Positions 9,213-16,973 of a DNA stretch of 64,000 bases are shown here, one piece after another. Source of the DNA: Cryobacterium sp. N22 (GTDB lineage: Bacteria; Actinomycetota; Actinomycetes; Actinomycetales; Microbacteriaceae); contig NZ_PJJP01000036.1 in the NCBI RefSeq assembly GCF_002929555.1, positions 62,001 to 126,000 on the forward strand. The letters run 5' to 3'. The stretch's first letter is position 1; each line of letters begins with the position of its first letter. The position numbers and the translations under genes were made by a program. The notes beneath the pieces were generated by a model. It had not been told where the DNA came from, searched no databases, and was given only the letters and a program-made list of their open reading frames with translations.

Positions 9213-10108
9213 CAGCCACCCCGGTAACTGTTGACCAGGGTGGTGATGACCAGGCCCCAGCCGTCGACGAGGATGAAGAGCAGGATCTTGAACGGCAGGG
9301 AGATCATCACCGGCGGCAGCATCATCATGCCCATCGACATCAGCGCCGCCGATACCACCAGGTCGATGACCAGGAACGGGATGAAGATCACGAAGCCGAT
9401 GATGAACGCCGCGCGGAGCTCGGAGATCATGAACGCGGGGATCAGGGTGAGCAACGACACCGCGGCGGGATTGGCCGGGTTGGGCTGGTCGGAGGCGCGC
9501 ACCATCAGCGCGAGGTCTTCCTGCCTGGTGTGCGCGAGCATGAAGGTGCGCAGCGGCTCCGACCCCGTCGCGACGGCGTCGTCGAAGGTCATCGAGCCGT
9601 TCAGGTAGGGCTGCAGGGCCTCGGTGTTGATGTCGGTGAGGATGGGCGACATGATGAACAGCGACAGGAACAGGGCCAGCCCTGCGAGCACCTGGTTCGG
9701 CGGGATCGACGGCAGCGCGAGGGCGTTGCGGGTCATGGCGAGCACCACGAAGATCTTGGTGAACGAGGTCATCATCAGCAGCAGCGCCGGTGCCACCGAC
9801 AGCAGAGTGATCCCGATCAGGGTCACGATGGCCGAGGACGGTGCCCCGTTGGGACCGTTGATCTCCACGGTCAGGCCGGTGCCGGGGGTCGCCGCCGGTG
9901 TGGGGGTGGCCGGGTCGGTGGGCGCGATCGGCTCGGTGAGCTGCGCCGCGTGGCCGGTCGAGGCGACGAGCAGCATCAGGGCCCCGACGATGACGAGCAC
10001 CAGCGCCGCCATGACGAGGACGCGGGCCAGCCGCCGGCGCCGCTCCCTCACGGCGGCGGCGTGAGCCGCGAACTCTGACCGGCCGAGAGGGTGGTTCGTG
10101 GTGTTCAC
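9212..10108 (-). CDS. fliP: Flagellar export gate protein FliP
   Basis: This is a 298-residue protein. Residues 1-60 are a basic stretch followed by a hydrophobic helix (VLVMAALVLVIVGALMLLVAS), which acts as a signal or anchor, then a Pro/Thr-rich linker. The conserved FliP domain starts near residue 95 with LLMMTSFTKIFVVLAMTRNAL and holds the remaining membrane helices, including the PPVMISLPFKILLFILVDGW end. FliP pentamers form most of the export pore. It overlaps fliO by 4 bp and fliQ by 1 bp. Confidence 0.96.
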   Translation of the reverse strand: MNTTNHPLGRSEFAAHAAAVRERRRRLARVLVMAALVLVIVGALMLLVASTGHAAQLTEPIAPTDPATPTPAATPGTGLTVEINGPNGAPSSAIVTLIGITLLSVAPALLLMMTSFTKIFVVLAMTRNALALPSIPPNQVLAGLALFLSLFIMSPILTDINTEALQPYLNGSMTFDDAVATGSEPLRTFMLAHTRQEDLALMVRASDQPNPANPAAVSLLTLIPAFMISELRAAFIIGFVIFIPFLVIDLVVSAALMSMGMMMLPPVMISLPFKILLFILVDGWGLVITTLVNSYRGG

Positions 10109-10605
10109 CGGCCGGGCCGGAGCAGGGCGGCGGTCTGTTGCCAGGTCGACGGGGAGAGGATGGATCCGCCGAGCCGGGCGCCGGCGCTGCGGTCCCGGCG
10201 CGGACGGAAGGTGAGGGGCGGCTCGGCCGGGGTGTCGGTTTCCGGCGGCACGAGGGTCGGGCCACCGGATGCGGCGTGCAGCGACCTGGCGAACGCCACC
10301 GCCGACCGATCGTTGCCGGAGCCGGCCCGCACCGGGCGGCTCGCCGCGACGGCGCCGTGGTCGGTCTCGGCGTCGTGCAGCACGCTGATCGACTGCTCGG
10401 TGACGCCGAGCACGAAGCGGCGGCCGTCGACATCCACCACCACCACGGATGCCTTCTGGCCGACGCCCTGCCGGCCCACGACGGTGACCACGTTGTTCGT
10501 GCGCGCTCCGGCGCCCCGGCTCAGGCGTCGTTGCAGCACCCAGAGCAGCCCGAGCACAACGGCCAGGGACAGGATCACTCGCAGGGCGACGACGACGGTG
10601 TCCAC
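10105..10605 (-). CDS. fliO: Flagellar biosynthesis protein FliO
   Basis: This 166-residue protein has a single N-terminal membrane helix (VILSLAVVLGLLWVLQRRL), followed by the short beta-rich FliO domain (VVTVVGRQGVGQKASVVVVDVDGRRFVLGVTEQSISVL) and a poorly conserved Pro/Arg-rich cytoplasmic tail. FliO helps assemble the FliP-FliQ-FliR pore. FliO is weakly conserved in general, so position between fliN and fliP is a large part of the evidence. Confidence 0.88.
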   Translation of the reverse strand: MDTVVVALRVILSLAVVLGLLWVLQRRLSRGAGARTNNVVTVVGRQGVGQKASVVVVDVDGRRFVLGVTEQSISVLHDAETDHGAVAASRPVRAGSGNDRSAVAFARSLHAASGGPTLVPPETDTPAEPPLTFRPRRDRSAGARLGGSILSPSTWQQTAALLRPGR

Positions 10606-11379
10606 CTAGGTCAGGCTCTCGGCGACGTCGAGGATCTTGGTGATCCGCACCGCGTAATCCTGGTCGACGACCACGATCTCGCCGTGGGCGATCAGCCGGC
10701 CGTTGAGGAGGATGTCGGCGGGCGATCCGACGGAGCGGTCCAGTTCGACGACGGCGCCGGGTTCGAGGGCGAGCACGTCGCGCACCGTCATCCGGGTGCG
10801 GCCGATCTCAACGGTGAGGGCCATCTCCACGCTGTTGATGCGGCCGAGGTTGCCGACCACGGTGCGGTCCCCGGCGGCGGCGGCCGTGCCGTTTTGACGC
10901 AGGCGGATCGCGAACCAGCCAAAGGTGACGCCGGCGCCGGTGAGGTCGAAGACCACGGTCTCCGGGTCGAGGAACAGCGTCGTGGCATCGTCGATCCGCG
11001 CGTCGCCCAGTACGCCCAGGCCGAGGACGCCTGCGGCGCGTTCGAGGGCCGGGCGGATGATGTCCTCCCGCGAGACGAGTCCGCTCTCGGCGCCGGCCGC
11101 CGCGTCGAGGGAGCCCGGATCGGCGAGCACCACGGCGAGGTCGGCGGAGGTGGCGCCCACGAACGAGGCGACGACGGCACCGTGCACGGCTCCCCCGGCG
11201 CGGCCGACGACGACGGCGCCGGAACCGGCCGCCGCGCTGAGGACGGTGGGCGTGGGCAGCACCGTCAGCAGGGCGTCGACAGCCGCACCCGCGACGCCGT
11301 CGGAGAGCCCGGAGCCGATGACCCCGGTGCCGCGGGCGGCTGACGGTGACTGGGCGGAGGCGGGGCTATGAATCGTCAT
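10606..11379 (-). CDS. fliN: Flagellar motor switch protein FliN (extended form)
   Basis: This is a 257-residue protein. The last 80 residues form the SpoA (surface presentation of antigens) domain, with SVEMALTVEIGRTRMTVRDVL and VDQDYAVRITKIL, typical of the C-ring subunit FliN. The first about 150 residues make it longer than the 130-residue Gram-negative FliN, as in FliY-like forms. I do not see a clear CheC phosphatase motif. FliN and FliM form the cytoplasmic ring that sets rotation direction. It overlaps fliM by 4 bp and abuts fliO. Confidence 0.93.
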   Translation of the reverse strand: MTIHSPASAQSPSAARGTGVIGSGLSDGVAGAAVDALLTVLPTPTVLSAAAGSGAVVVGRAGGAVHGAVVASFVGATSADLAVVLADPGSLDAAAGAESGLVSREDIIRPALERAAGVLGLGVLGDARIDDATTLFLDPETVVFDLTGAGVTFGWFAIRLRQNGTAAAAGDRTVVGNLGRINSVEMALTVEIGRTRMTVRDVLALEPGAVVELDRSVGSPADILLNGRLIAHGEIVVVDQDYAVRITKILDVAESLT

Positions 11380-12284
11380 GGAGTCTTTTCCTCGGTGTCG
11401 ATGATGATGCAGGCCAGGCGGGAGCCCGTGGAGCCGACGGCCGCGCGGGCGAGAGTGCGGCCATCCACCACCAGGTCGAGCGGCCGGTGGGTGGGATGCG
11501 GGATCGCCAGGACGTCGCCGACGCCGAGGGCCAGGATGGCGCTCGGCAGCACCCGCGCGTGCGCGAGCCGCAGCGACACGTCGACGGGCACCCAGCCGAG
11601 CTGGGCACGCAGCAGGTCCACCGGCGGGGTGGCCGACATCGGCGGACCGGGCTCGCCGAGTTGGGGAAGCAGCGCCTCGGCCGGCAGGGCCAGGGTCGCC
11701 GCCGTGGTCTTGTCGCCGACCCTGATGATGAAGGACGCCACGATCATCAGGTCGGAGGTGGCCGCGGCCTGCGCGAACTGGGAGTTGTACTGGATGCCGC
11801 CGACCGCGATGGGCAGGGTGAGCAGGGCGCCGAGCGAGTAGCGCAGGTCCTCGAGGGCGTCATCCATCAACCGGCGAACGAGGGCCTGTTCGATCTGGGT
11901 GAAGGGGCGCTCCGGCGGTGCGGGCAGCCCGGTGCCGCCGAGCATGTGGGCGACCCAGAACAGCGCTGCCGCCGACGGGAACTGGAGGACGGCCTGCGCT
12001 TCGAGGCCCTCGACGGTGCAGAGCACCATGGTGGTCGTGGCCGGCAGTGAGGCCGCGTATTCGTCGTAGCCGCTCATCACGACCTGCTCGCAGGTGACCT
12101 GCGAGATCACCCGCACCTGGGCGGTCAGCTGGGTGCCCCACTGGCGGGCGAAGGTCTCGAAGGCCAGCTCCAGCACCCTCGCGTGATCCCGGGCCAGCGT
12201 CGTCGGCCGGCTGAAGTCGTAGACCTCCACCGCGCGCGCGGCTTTTCCGGGCACGCCGGTGCTGATGTGTTCCTGGACCGTCAC
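11376..12284 (-). CDS. fliM: Flagellar motor switch protein FliM
   Basis: This 302-residue C-ring protein contains VYDFSRPTTLARDHARVLEL, the start of the FliM middle domain, and a C-terminal SpoA domain (QLGWVPVDVSLRLAHARVLPS). The frame stays open to 12425, but the FliA-type promoter element at 12293-12320 lies inside that extension, so any start upstream of it is ruled out if the promoter is real. The GTG at 12284-12282 is 8 nt after the -10 element and has no Shine-Dalgarno sequence. The mRNA is therefore probably leaderless, beginning at or within a base or two of this GTG. First gene of the ten-gene operon ending at csrA. Confidence 0.92.
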   Translation of the reverse strand: MTVQEHISTGVPGKAARAVEVYDFSRPTTLARDHARVLELAFETFARQWGTQLTAQVRVISQVTCEQVVMSGYDEYAASLPATTTMVLCTVEGLEAQAVLQFPSAAALFWVAHMLGGTGLPAPPERPFTQIEQALVRRLMDDALEDLRYSLGALLTLPIAVGGIQYNSQFAQAAATSDLMIVASFIIRVGDKTTAATLALPAEALLPQLGEPGPPMSATPPVDLLRAQLGWVPVDVSLRLAHARVLPSAILALGVGDVLAIPHPTHRPLDLVVDGRTLARAAVGSTGSRLACIIIDTEEKTP

Positions 12285-12292
12285 GATTGGCA

Positions 12293-12320
12293 CTATCGGC
12301 CGGGCGGAAACGGATGTTAG
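12293..12320 (-). promoter_or_regulatory. FliA-type promoter of the fliM-csrA operon
   Basis: On the minus strand CTAA (12320-12317), a 16-nt spacer and GCCGATAG (12300-12293) match the sigma-28 layout and have exactly the spacing found at four other flagellar operons in this window. The predicted transcript start falls on or next to the fliM GTG at 12284. Confidence 0.82.
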
Positions 12321-12491
12321 CGACAGCGGCAAAGTCGTCGGTGCTGATTTCGGTGCCTTCGGAGCGACCAACTCAAGCCCACAGCCTGAGGGCGATCGAC
12401 GCCATGAGCGGAATCGCCGACGCATCCGATGGCCCGGATTGGCTCCTTGACCTGAGCGGTCCCGTTCGTCAGAGTCCCTTCGGTGACAGGG

Positions 12492-13805
12492 TCAGTCTGC
12501 GGCCGGTTCGGCGGTGCCACCGTTCCGGAGCTGCGCCCAGTGGCGGAGCCGTTCGGTGATTGCCTTCTCGTATCCGCCGGTCGTGGGTTCATAGAAGGTC
12601 TGCCGTGGCAGGCCGTCCGGGAAGTAATTCGCTCCGGAGAAGCCGGTCTCGGTGTCGGGGTCGTACTGGTAGTCCTTGCCGTAGCCCAGGTCCTTCATGA
12701 GGCGGGTCGGGGCGTTCAGAATGTGCGCCGGCGGCATCAACGAGCCGGTTTGCTTCGCCGCGGCGCGGGCCTTGTTGAAGCCGCGGTACACGCCGATCGA
12801 TTTCGGCGCGGTCGCCAGGTAGAGCACGGCCTGCGCGATCGCGAGTTCGCCTTCGGGCGAGCCGAGACGTTCGTACACGTCCCAGGCGGCCAGGGCCTGC
12901 TGTATCGCGTTGGGGTCGGCCATGCCGATGTCTTCGGTAGCGAACCGGGTGATGCGGCGGGCTATGAACAGCGGGTCCTCGCCGCCGTCAAGCATCCGCG
13001 CCAACCAGTACAGGGCTGCGTCAGGGTCGGAACCGCGCATCGACTTGTGAAGCGCGGAGATGAGGTTGTAGTGGCCCTCCTGCGACTTGTCGTACAGCGG
13101 CGCTCGTTTCTGCACCGCCGCGGCAAGGGCCGCCGAGTCGACGGGCCCGGGCAGCGCCTGCACTTGCTCGATCATGTTCAGCAGGTACCGGCCGTCCCCA
13201 TCCGCCATCGCGACGAGAGCCTCCCTGGCGCCCTTGTCGAGTGGTAGCGGTGCGCCGAGAAGGGCCTCGGCGCGGCCGATGAGGGTGCCTAGGGCGGCGG
13301 CATCGAGGCGTTTCAGGACGAAAACCTGACAGCGGGACAGCAGCGCGCCGTTGAGCTCGAAGCTGGGGTTCTCGGTTGTCGCGCCGACGAGGACGATCGT
13401 GCCGTCTTCGACGTAGGGCAGGAACGAGTCCTGCTGTGCGCGGTTGAAGCGGTGGATCTCGTCGACGAACAGCAACGTTCCCTGGCCGACTTCCCTGCGC
13501 CGCTGTGCCGCTTGGAACACCTTCCGGAGGTCCGCGACACCCGAGAACGTCGCCGACAGCGGTTCGAATGCGAGGTTCGTCTGCTCCGCGAGGAGCCGGG
13601 CAATGGTGGTCTTCCCACTGCCGGGCGGCCCCCACAGGATCATCGATACCAGCCGGTGCGCACCGACCATCCGGCCGATCGGGGCGTCATCGGCGAGGAG
13701 ATGGTCCTGACCGACGACGTCGGTCAGGATGCGGGGGCGCAGCCGGTCGGCCAGCGGCCGGGACTCGTCATCCACCTCGAACAAGGATGGCGGCTGCTCG
13801 CTCAC
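12492..13805 (-). CDS. rarA: Replication-associated recombination ATPase RarA (MgsA)
   Basis: This 437-residue AAA+ ATPase acts at stalled replication forks. It has Walker A GPPGSGKTT (about residues 60-68), Walker B LLFVDEIHRF, sensor 1 ATTENPSFELN, and the C-terminal tetramerisation region (RITRFATEDIGMADP, SIGVYRGFNKA). I start it at GTG 13805, which follows a strong GGAGGAGGG at 5-6 nt and overlaps the stop of the preceding gene by 4 bp. The reading frame continues upstream but only with low-quality sequence. It is a housekeeping gene sitting within the flagellar island, downstream of and coupled to the two MmcQ/YjbR genes. Confidence 0.95.
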   Translation of the reverse strand: MSEQPPSLFEVDDESRPLADRLRPRILTDVVGQDHLLADDAPIGRMVGAHRLVSMILWGPPGSGKTTIARLLAEQTNLAFEPLSATFSGVADLRKVFQAAQRRREVGQGTLLFVDEIHRFNRAQQDSFLPYVEDGTIVLVGATTENPSFELNGALLSRCQVFVLKRLDAAALGTLIGRAEALLGAPLPLDKGAREALVAMADGDGRYLLNMIEQVQALPGPVDSAALAAAVQKRAPLYDKSQEGHYNLISALHKSMRGSDPDAALYWLARMLDGGEDPLFIARRITRFATEDIGMADPNAIQQALAAWDVYERLGSPEGELAIAQAVLYLATAPKSIGVYRGFNKARAAAKQTGSLMPPAHILNAPTRLMKDLGYGKDYQYDPDTETGFSGANYFPDGLPRQTFYEPTTGGYEKAITERLRHWAQLRNGGTAEPAAD

Positions 13806-14161
13806 GATCCCTCCTCCACTCGATGTCCCGCGGCGAGGTCGTAGGAGCCGTGCACCAGGTTCTCGACGAGCCGCTTGGTGACGCCCCGGCCCGCGCCAAC
13901 GGAGATCCAATGCTGCTTGTTGAGGTAGTGCCCGGCCGTGATCGAGTCGTGGTCGCGGCGGAGAGCGTCCCCGTGGTGCGGGTCCACCTTCACGGTGATG
14001 ATCTGCAGATCAGAGTCATCCTCCGTGACGATGAGAAACACCTTGTCTCGCACCTTCCACACGTCCAGGTGCGGTGTGAACGGTCGCCCGCGACTAACGT
14101 GTGCGAGTGCCGCCGCGGTGTCGCGGGCGGTCTGCTGCAGCTGCTCTCCCGAGAGCGTCAC
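13802..14161 (-). CDS. MmcQ/YjbR (DUF419) family protein
   Basis: This is a small 119-residue protein of the MmcQ/YjbR family, which has a CyaY-like alpha/beta fold and is often described as DNA-binding. Family marks are DVWKVRDKVFLIV, ITVKVDPHHGDALRRD and the characteristic HYLNKQHWISV, then KRLVENLVHGSYDLA. No precise function is established. It overlaps rarA by 4 bp (GTGA) and the upstream paralogue by 4 bp, so the three genes form a coupled operon. Confidence 0.85.
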   Translation of the reverse strand: MTLSGEQLQQTARDTAAALAHVSRGRPFTPHLDVWKVRDKVFLIVTEDDSDLQIITVKVDPHHGDALRRDHDSITAGHYLNKQHWISVGAGRGVTKRLVENLVHGSYDLAAGHRVEEGS

Positions 14162-14544
14162 TGCTCGCTCCTGCCGAACGTTGCGGGGTCCACAGGGCGC
14201 TTCGCTCGGGGCAGGTTCTCCACGACGAGCAGGTACGACTCGGTCACCAGGTCCTCCACGAGGCGCTTCGGCAGCTCTCCGCCGGGGTGCAGGGTGATCC
14301 AGTGCTGCTTGTTCATGTGGTAGCCGGGCGTGATGTCCGCAAACTCCTCCCGGAGCGCTTTGCCGTCCTCCGGTGCGGCCTTGATGATCACGATCAGTTC
14401 CCCGGTGATCCCGGTCAACAGCATGAACACCTTGTCCCGCACCTTGAACACTTCCCAGTCCGGGCCGAACGGATGCTCGGCCCCGGCGCCGGGGAGCTCC
14501 TCCACGCGGTCCCTGGCGTAATGCTGCAGCGTGTCGGCCCGCAT
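14158..14544 (-). CDS. MmcQ/YjbR (DUF419) family protein, second copy
   Basis: This 128-residue paralogue of the next gene shows the same marks: WEVFKVRDKVFMLLTG, VIIKAAPEDGKALREEF, YHMNKQHWITLHPGGELPKRLVEDLV. The pair is a tandem duplication that has diverged. I use the ATG at 14544, preceded by GGAGGG, rather than a longer frame to 14637 that would run through the palindrome at 14576-14599. The palindrome lies 32-55 bp upstream of this start and may be its operator. Confidence 0.82.
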   Translation of the reverse strand: MRADTLQHYARDRVEELPGAGAEHPFGPDWEVFKVRDKVFMLLTGITGELIVIIKAAPEDGKALREEFADITPGYHMNKQHWITLHPGGELPKRLVEDLVTESYLLVVENLPRAKRPVDPATFGRSEQ

Positions 14545-14575
14545 ATGCCCTCCAAGATCAAAGTCGCGAGAGTGA

Positions 14576-14599
14576 AAGTACGTACAACGGTACGTACTT
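14576..14599. promoter_or_regulatory. Perfect 24-bp palindromic operator candidate
   Basis: AAGTACGTAC (14576-14585) and its exact reverse complement GTACGTACTT (14590-14599) are separated by AACG. The size and symmetry fit a TetR-family dimer site. It lies between the divergent MmcQ/YjbR gene and the start of the tetR-like remnant, the classical place for a TetR operator. The regulator next to it appears broken. Confidence 0.6.
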
Positions 14600-14621
14600 C
14601 GACCGACATAGGGAGAATCTG

Positions 14622-14700
14622 GTGCGGAAAGGCACACCCAACGATGCGAATCGCAGCACAGGCGGGCGTGCCGCTGGGGTCGATGACCTTACGCTGCCCG
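14622..14700 (+). pseudogene. Remnant of a TetR-family regulator
   Basis: GTG at 14622, preceded by AGGGAG, opens a frame reading VRKGTPNDA, a common TetR N-terminus. After an apparent shift the frame starting at 14644 reads MRIAAQAGVPLGSMT, which matches the helix-turn-helix of TetR regulators (IAAxAGVPLGSMTYHF). The helices expected between the two pieces are missing and the frame stops soon after. I read this as a regulator destroyed by deletion and frameshift, divergent from the gene pair it probably controlled. The resemblance is short and could be chance. Confidence 0.42.
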
Positions 14701-14894
14701 CGCCGTCGACGCCCTGATGTGGGGGTGGTGGAGCTACCGATCGTTCCACGCGGACGTGCCACTCGACGAGGCCATGGACCGGCCCGCGTATCGAGCGCTC
14801 CTCGACAACCCCACCCGAATAGACGCAAAGGGGAATCCGGGCCCGACTTCACCTGCCCCGGATCTCGGGCATCGATGCAGTTGTTTGCGCGAGC

Positions 14895-15803
14895 TCAGTG
14901 ACCGGAGCTGACCACCGGTTTGTTCGCGCCGGTCTTGTTGCCGCTTTTAGCCGGGACGCTCTCGGCCGGTTTCGTCTCTTCGGGCACGGCCGTGCCGTCG
15001 AGCACCGACGGGATCAGGGCACGCACACTGTCGGGCTGGTTGGAGAGCAGCACTACGTCGACCCTTCGGTTGCGGGCCATCGCGGCCAGGTCGTCGCCGG
15101 TGTCCACCGGCCGGGCCGAACCGTAACCGATCGCGCCGATCCGTTCCTGGGCCACCCCGGTGCGTTCGACCAGATGGCGCAGCACCTGCGTGGCCCTGGC
15201 GCTGGAGAGCTCCCAGTCGGTCGGGTAGTTGATGGTCACACCGTGCCGGTCGGCGTGCCCTTCCACTGACACCTCGCGCTGGCTGCCGGCCAGCACCGGG
15301 CCGATGGTGTCGAGCACCGAGACCGCCTGGCCGCTGAGGGTGGCGACGTTGGGCTCGAAGAAGGTCTCCGAGCCGATCAGACCCACCGAGAGGCCGCGTT
15401 CGTCGATGGTGTACTCCACCAGGGTGTCGAGTCCGACGGCGCTGAGCGCCGCCTCCATGGCCGCCTGCACGGCGGTGAGGTCGTTGACCTCGGCTATCGC
15501 GAGATCGAGGTCGGTGAGACCGACATCCTGGTTCACCGCCGGGGTGTCGACGAGGTCGGCCGGCACCACGATGCCCTCCGCGGTGTCCACCTTGCCCACA
15601 TCTACCGCGCCGAAGCCCGTCGCCAACGAGTTCTTCAACTGCACGAACTTGGCCTGGTCCACCGTCGACATGGCGAAAAGCACGATGAACATGCACATCA
15701 GCACGGTGACCATGTCCATGTACGAGGCCATCCAGCGCTCGTCGACGTGCTCCTCGTGTTCCTCTTCGAGACCACGACCGCGGCCCCGGCCGCGTCCGCT
15801 CAC
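14895..15803 (-). CDS. motB: Flagellar stator protein MotB
   Basis: This is a 302-residue stator subunit. The N-terminus is charged (RGRGRGRGLEEEHEEHVDE), followed by the single membrane helix YMDMVTVLMCMFIVLFAMS, which contains the Asp expected to carry protons. A periplasmic-side linker leads to an OmpA-type peptidoglycan-binding domain (VEGHADRHGVT, SSARATQVLRHLVERTG, IGYGSARPVDTGDDLAAMARNRRVDVVLL) in the last 150 residues. It overlaps motA by 4 bp. Confidence 0.96.
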   Translation of the reverse strand: MSGRGRGRGRGLEEEHEEHVDERWMASYMDMVTVLMCMFIVLFAMSTVDQAKFVQLKNSLATGFGAVDVGKVDTAEGIVVPADLVDTPAVNQDVGLTDLDLAIAEVNDLTAVQAAMEAALSAVGLDTLVEYTIDERGLSVGLIGSETFFEPNVATLSGQAVSVLDTIGPVLAGSQREVSVEGHADRHGVTINYPTDWELSSARATQVLRHLVERTGVAQERIGAIGYGSARPVDTGDDLAAMARNRRVDVVLLSNQPDSVRALIPSVLDGTAVPEETKPAESVPAKSGNKTGANKPVVSSGH

Positions 15804-16603
15804 GCGGCCTTCTTGAGCGGCTTGGGCGACGACTTGCCGGCCTTGGCGCCCTTGGCGGATGCCATCGGAACCATGGCCTGCAACCGCTCGCCGAGCAGGC
15901 GGGGCTGGCTGCCGGCCTGCACGGCCAGCGCGCCCTCCATGAGCAGCATCATCCGCTCGGCCTCGATGTCGGAGAGCCTCTTCAGCCGGCTGCCGATCGG
16001 CAACCAGAGGAAGTTGGCGGACAGGAGTCCCCAGAGCGTGGCAACGAACGCGGCGGCGATCATGGGGCCGAGGGTAGACGGGGTGTCGAGGTTCTCGAGA
16101 ACGTGGGTGAGCGAGATCACGGTGCCGATGATGCCCACCGTGGGGGCATAGCCGCCGAGGGTGGTGAAGAACTTGGCGGCGTTGCGGCTCTCCTTGGTGC
16201 GGGTTGCGATCTCGTCTTCGAGCAGGATGCGCAGCTCGTCACCGTCGGTGCCGTCGGCGATGTTCTGCAGCGCGCCGCGCAGGAACGGGTCGGTGATCGA
16301 GTCGGCCTCCTGCTCGAGGGCGAGCAGGCCGGAGCTGCGCGCCTTTTCGGCCAGGCCGACGACCTGGTCGATGAGCTTCTGGGGCGGGGTGGTCTTGCCC
16401 AGGAAGGCACCGGGCAGCGCCTTGACGGCCTTGACCGTGTCACGCAGCGTTCCGCCGGCGATGCCGACGGCGATGGTGGCGCCGAAGACCAGGACCATCG
16501 GGGCGGGCAGCAGGATCGCGGTGATGTGCGAGCCCTCGATGGTGATCATCGCGAAAAGCGCGCCGAAGGCCAGCACGATGCCGATCAGGGTTGCGGGATC
16601 CAT
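15800..16603 (-). CDS. motA: Flagellar stator protein MotA
   Basis: This 267-residue MotA/ExbB-family channel protein has four membrane segments: two at the N-terminus (about 4-24 and 30-50) and two near residues 150-200 (APTVGIIGTVISLTHVLENL and AAAFVATLWGLLSANFLWLPI). The cytoplasmic loop between them contacts FliG. With MotB it forms the stator. ATG start directly after the flbD stop. Confidence 0.96.
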   Translation of the reverse strand: MDPATLIGIVLAFGALFAMITIEGSHITAILLPAPMVLVFGATIAVGIAGGTLRDTVKAVKALPGAFLGKTTPPQKLIDQVVGLAEKARSSGLLALEQEADSITDPFLRGALQNIADGTDGDELRILLEDEIATRTKESRNAAKFFTTLGGYAPTVGIIGTVISLTHVLENLDTPSTLGPMIAAAFVATLWGLLSANFLWLPIGSRLKRLSDIEAERMMLLMEGALAVQAGSQPRLLGERLQAMVPMASAKGAKAGKSSPKPLKKAA

Positions 16604-16870
16604 CTATATTCTCCGGGGGCGCAGGGGGACAACGGCGTCCGGTCGGGTGTCGGGGTCGCCGGCGGAACCATCTCCAGCGCTGTAGGCCAGGCCGATCACG
16701 TGAGCCCGGTAGGCCGCGATCTTCTCGATGACCTCGGCCAGGCTCTCGGTAACGATGAATTTGGCCCCATCCACCATCACGAGGGTGGTGTCAGGGTTGA
16801 CGTGGATGCGTTCGATGAGGTCGGGATTGATCGCGAACTGACTGTCGTTCAGCCTGGTTACAACGATCAT
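16604..16870 (-). CDS. flbD: FlbD-family flagellar protein
   Basis: This is an 88-residue protein starting MIVVTRLNDSQFAINPDLIERI, followed by LVMVDGAKFIVTESLAEVIEKI, the complete signature of the small FlbD family found between flgE and motA in many Gram-positive flagellar clusters. Its molecular role is not established. I use the ATG at 16870. A GTG at 16918 in the same frame would overlap the -10 element of the promoter at 16918-16945 and is rejected. The tail of about 25 residues is variable. Confidence 0.9.
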   Translation of the reverse strand: MIVVTRLNDSQFAINPDLIERIHVNPDTTLVMVDGAKFIVTESLAEVIEKIAAYRAHVIGLAYSAGDGSAGDPDTRPDAVVPLRPRRI

Positions 16871-16917
16871 GGACCCGTCCCTGGTTCCCGGACGACTCCA
16901 GCAGTCGTCAACGACCA

Positions 16918-16945
16918 CTGTCGGCCGCTCCCTGCGCTGCGTTAG
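16918..16945 (-). promoter_or_regulatory. FliA-type promoter of flbD-motA-motB
   Basis: On the minus strand CTAA (16945-16942), a 16-nt spacer and GCCGACAG (16925-16918) repeat the flagellar promoter pattern with one T-to-C change in the -10 element. It lies just downstream of the inserted secreted-protein gene, so the motor genes keep their own promoter after separation from flgE. Confidence 0.75.
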
Positions 16946-16973
16946 GGGGCGATGGGAGCCGGAGACGTCAGGG

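Larger units (their letters stand above)
14545..14894. other. 350-bp stretch without an intact gene
   Basis: The stretch holds the 24-bp palindrome at 14576-14599, a probable TetR-type remnant (14622-14700) and beyond it only short frames without recognisable domains. One of these, from about 14704, reads DALMWGWWSYRSFHADVPL and may be further debris. Near 14835-14863 an imperfect hairpin (ATCCGGG/CCCGGAT) followed on the minus strand by CCCCTTT could weakly end the motB transcript. No fliL is found, although this is where it would be expected. Confidence 0.55.

Noticed and set aside
12285..12425. Upstream extension of fliM to an ATG at 12425
   Set aside because: It contains the FliA-type promoter, and the added residues lack family similarity.
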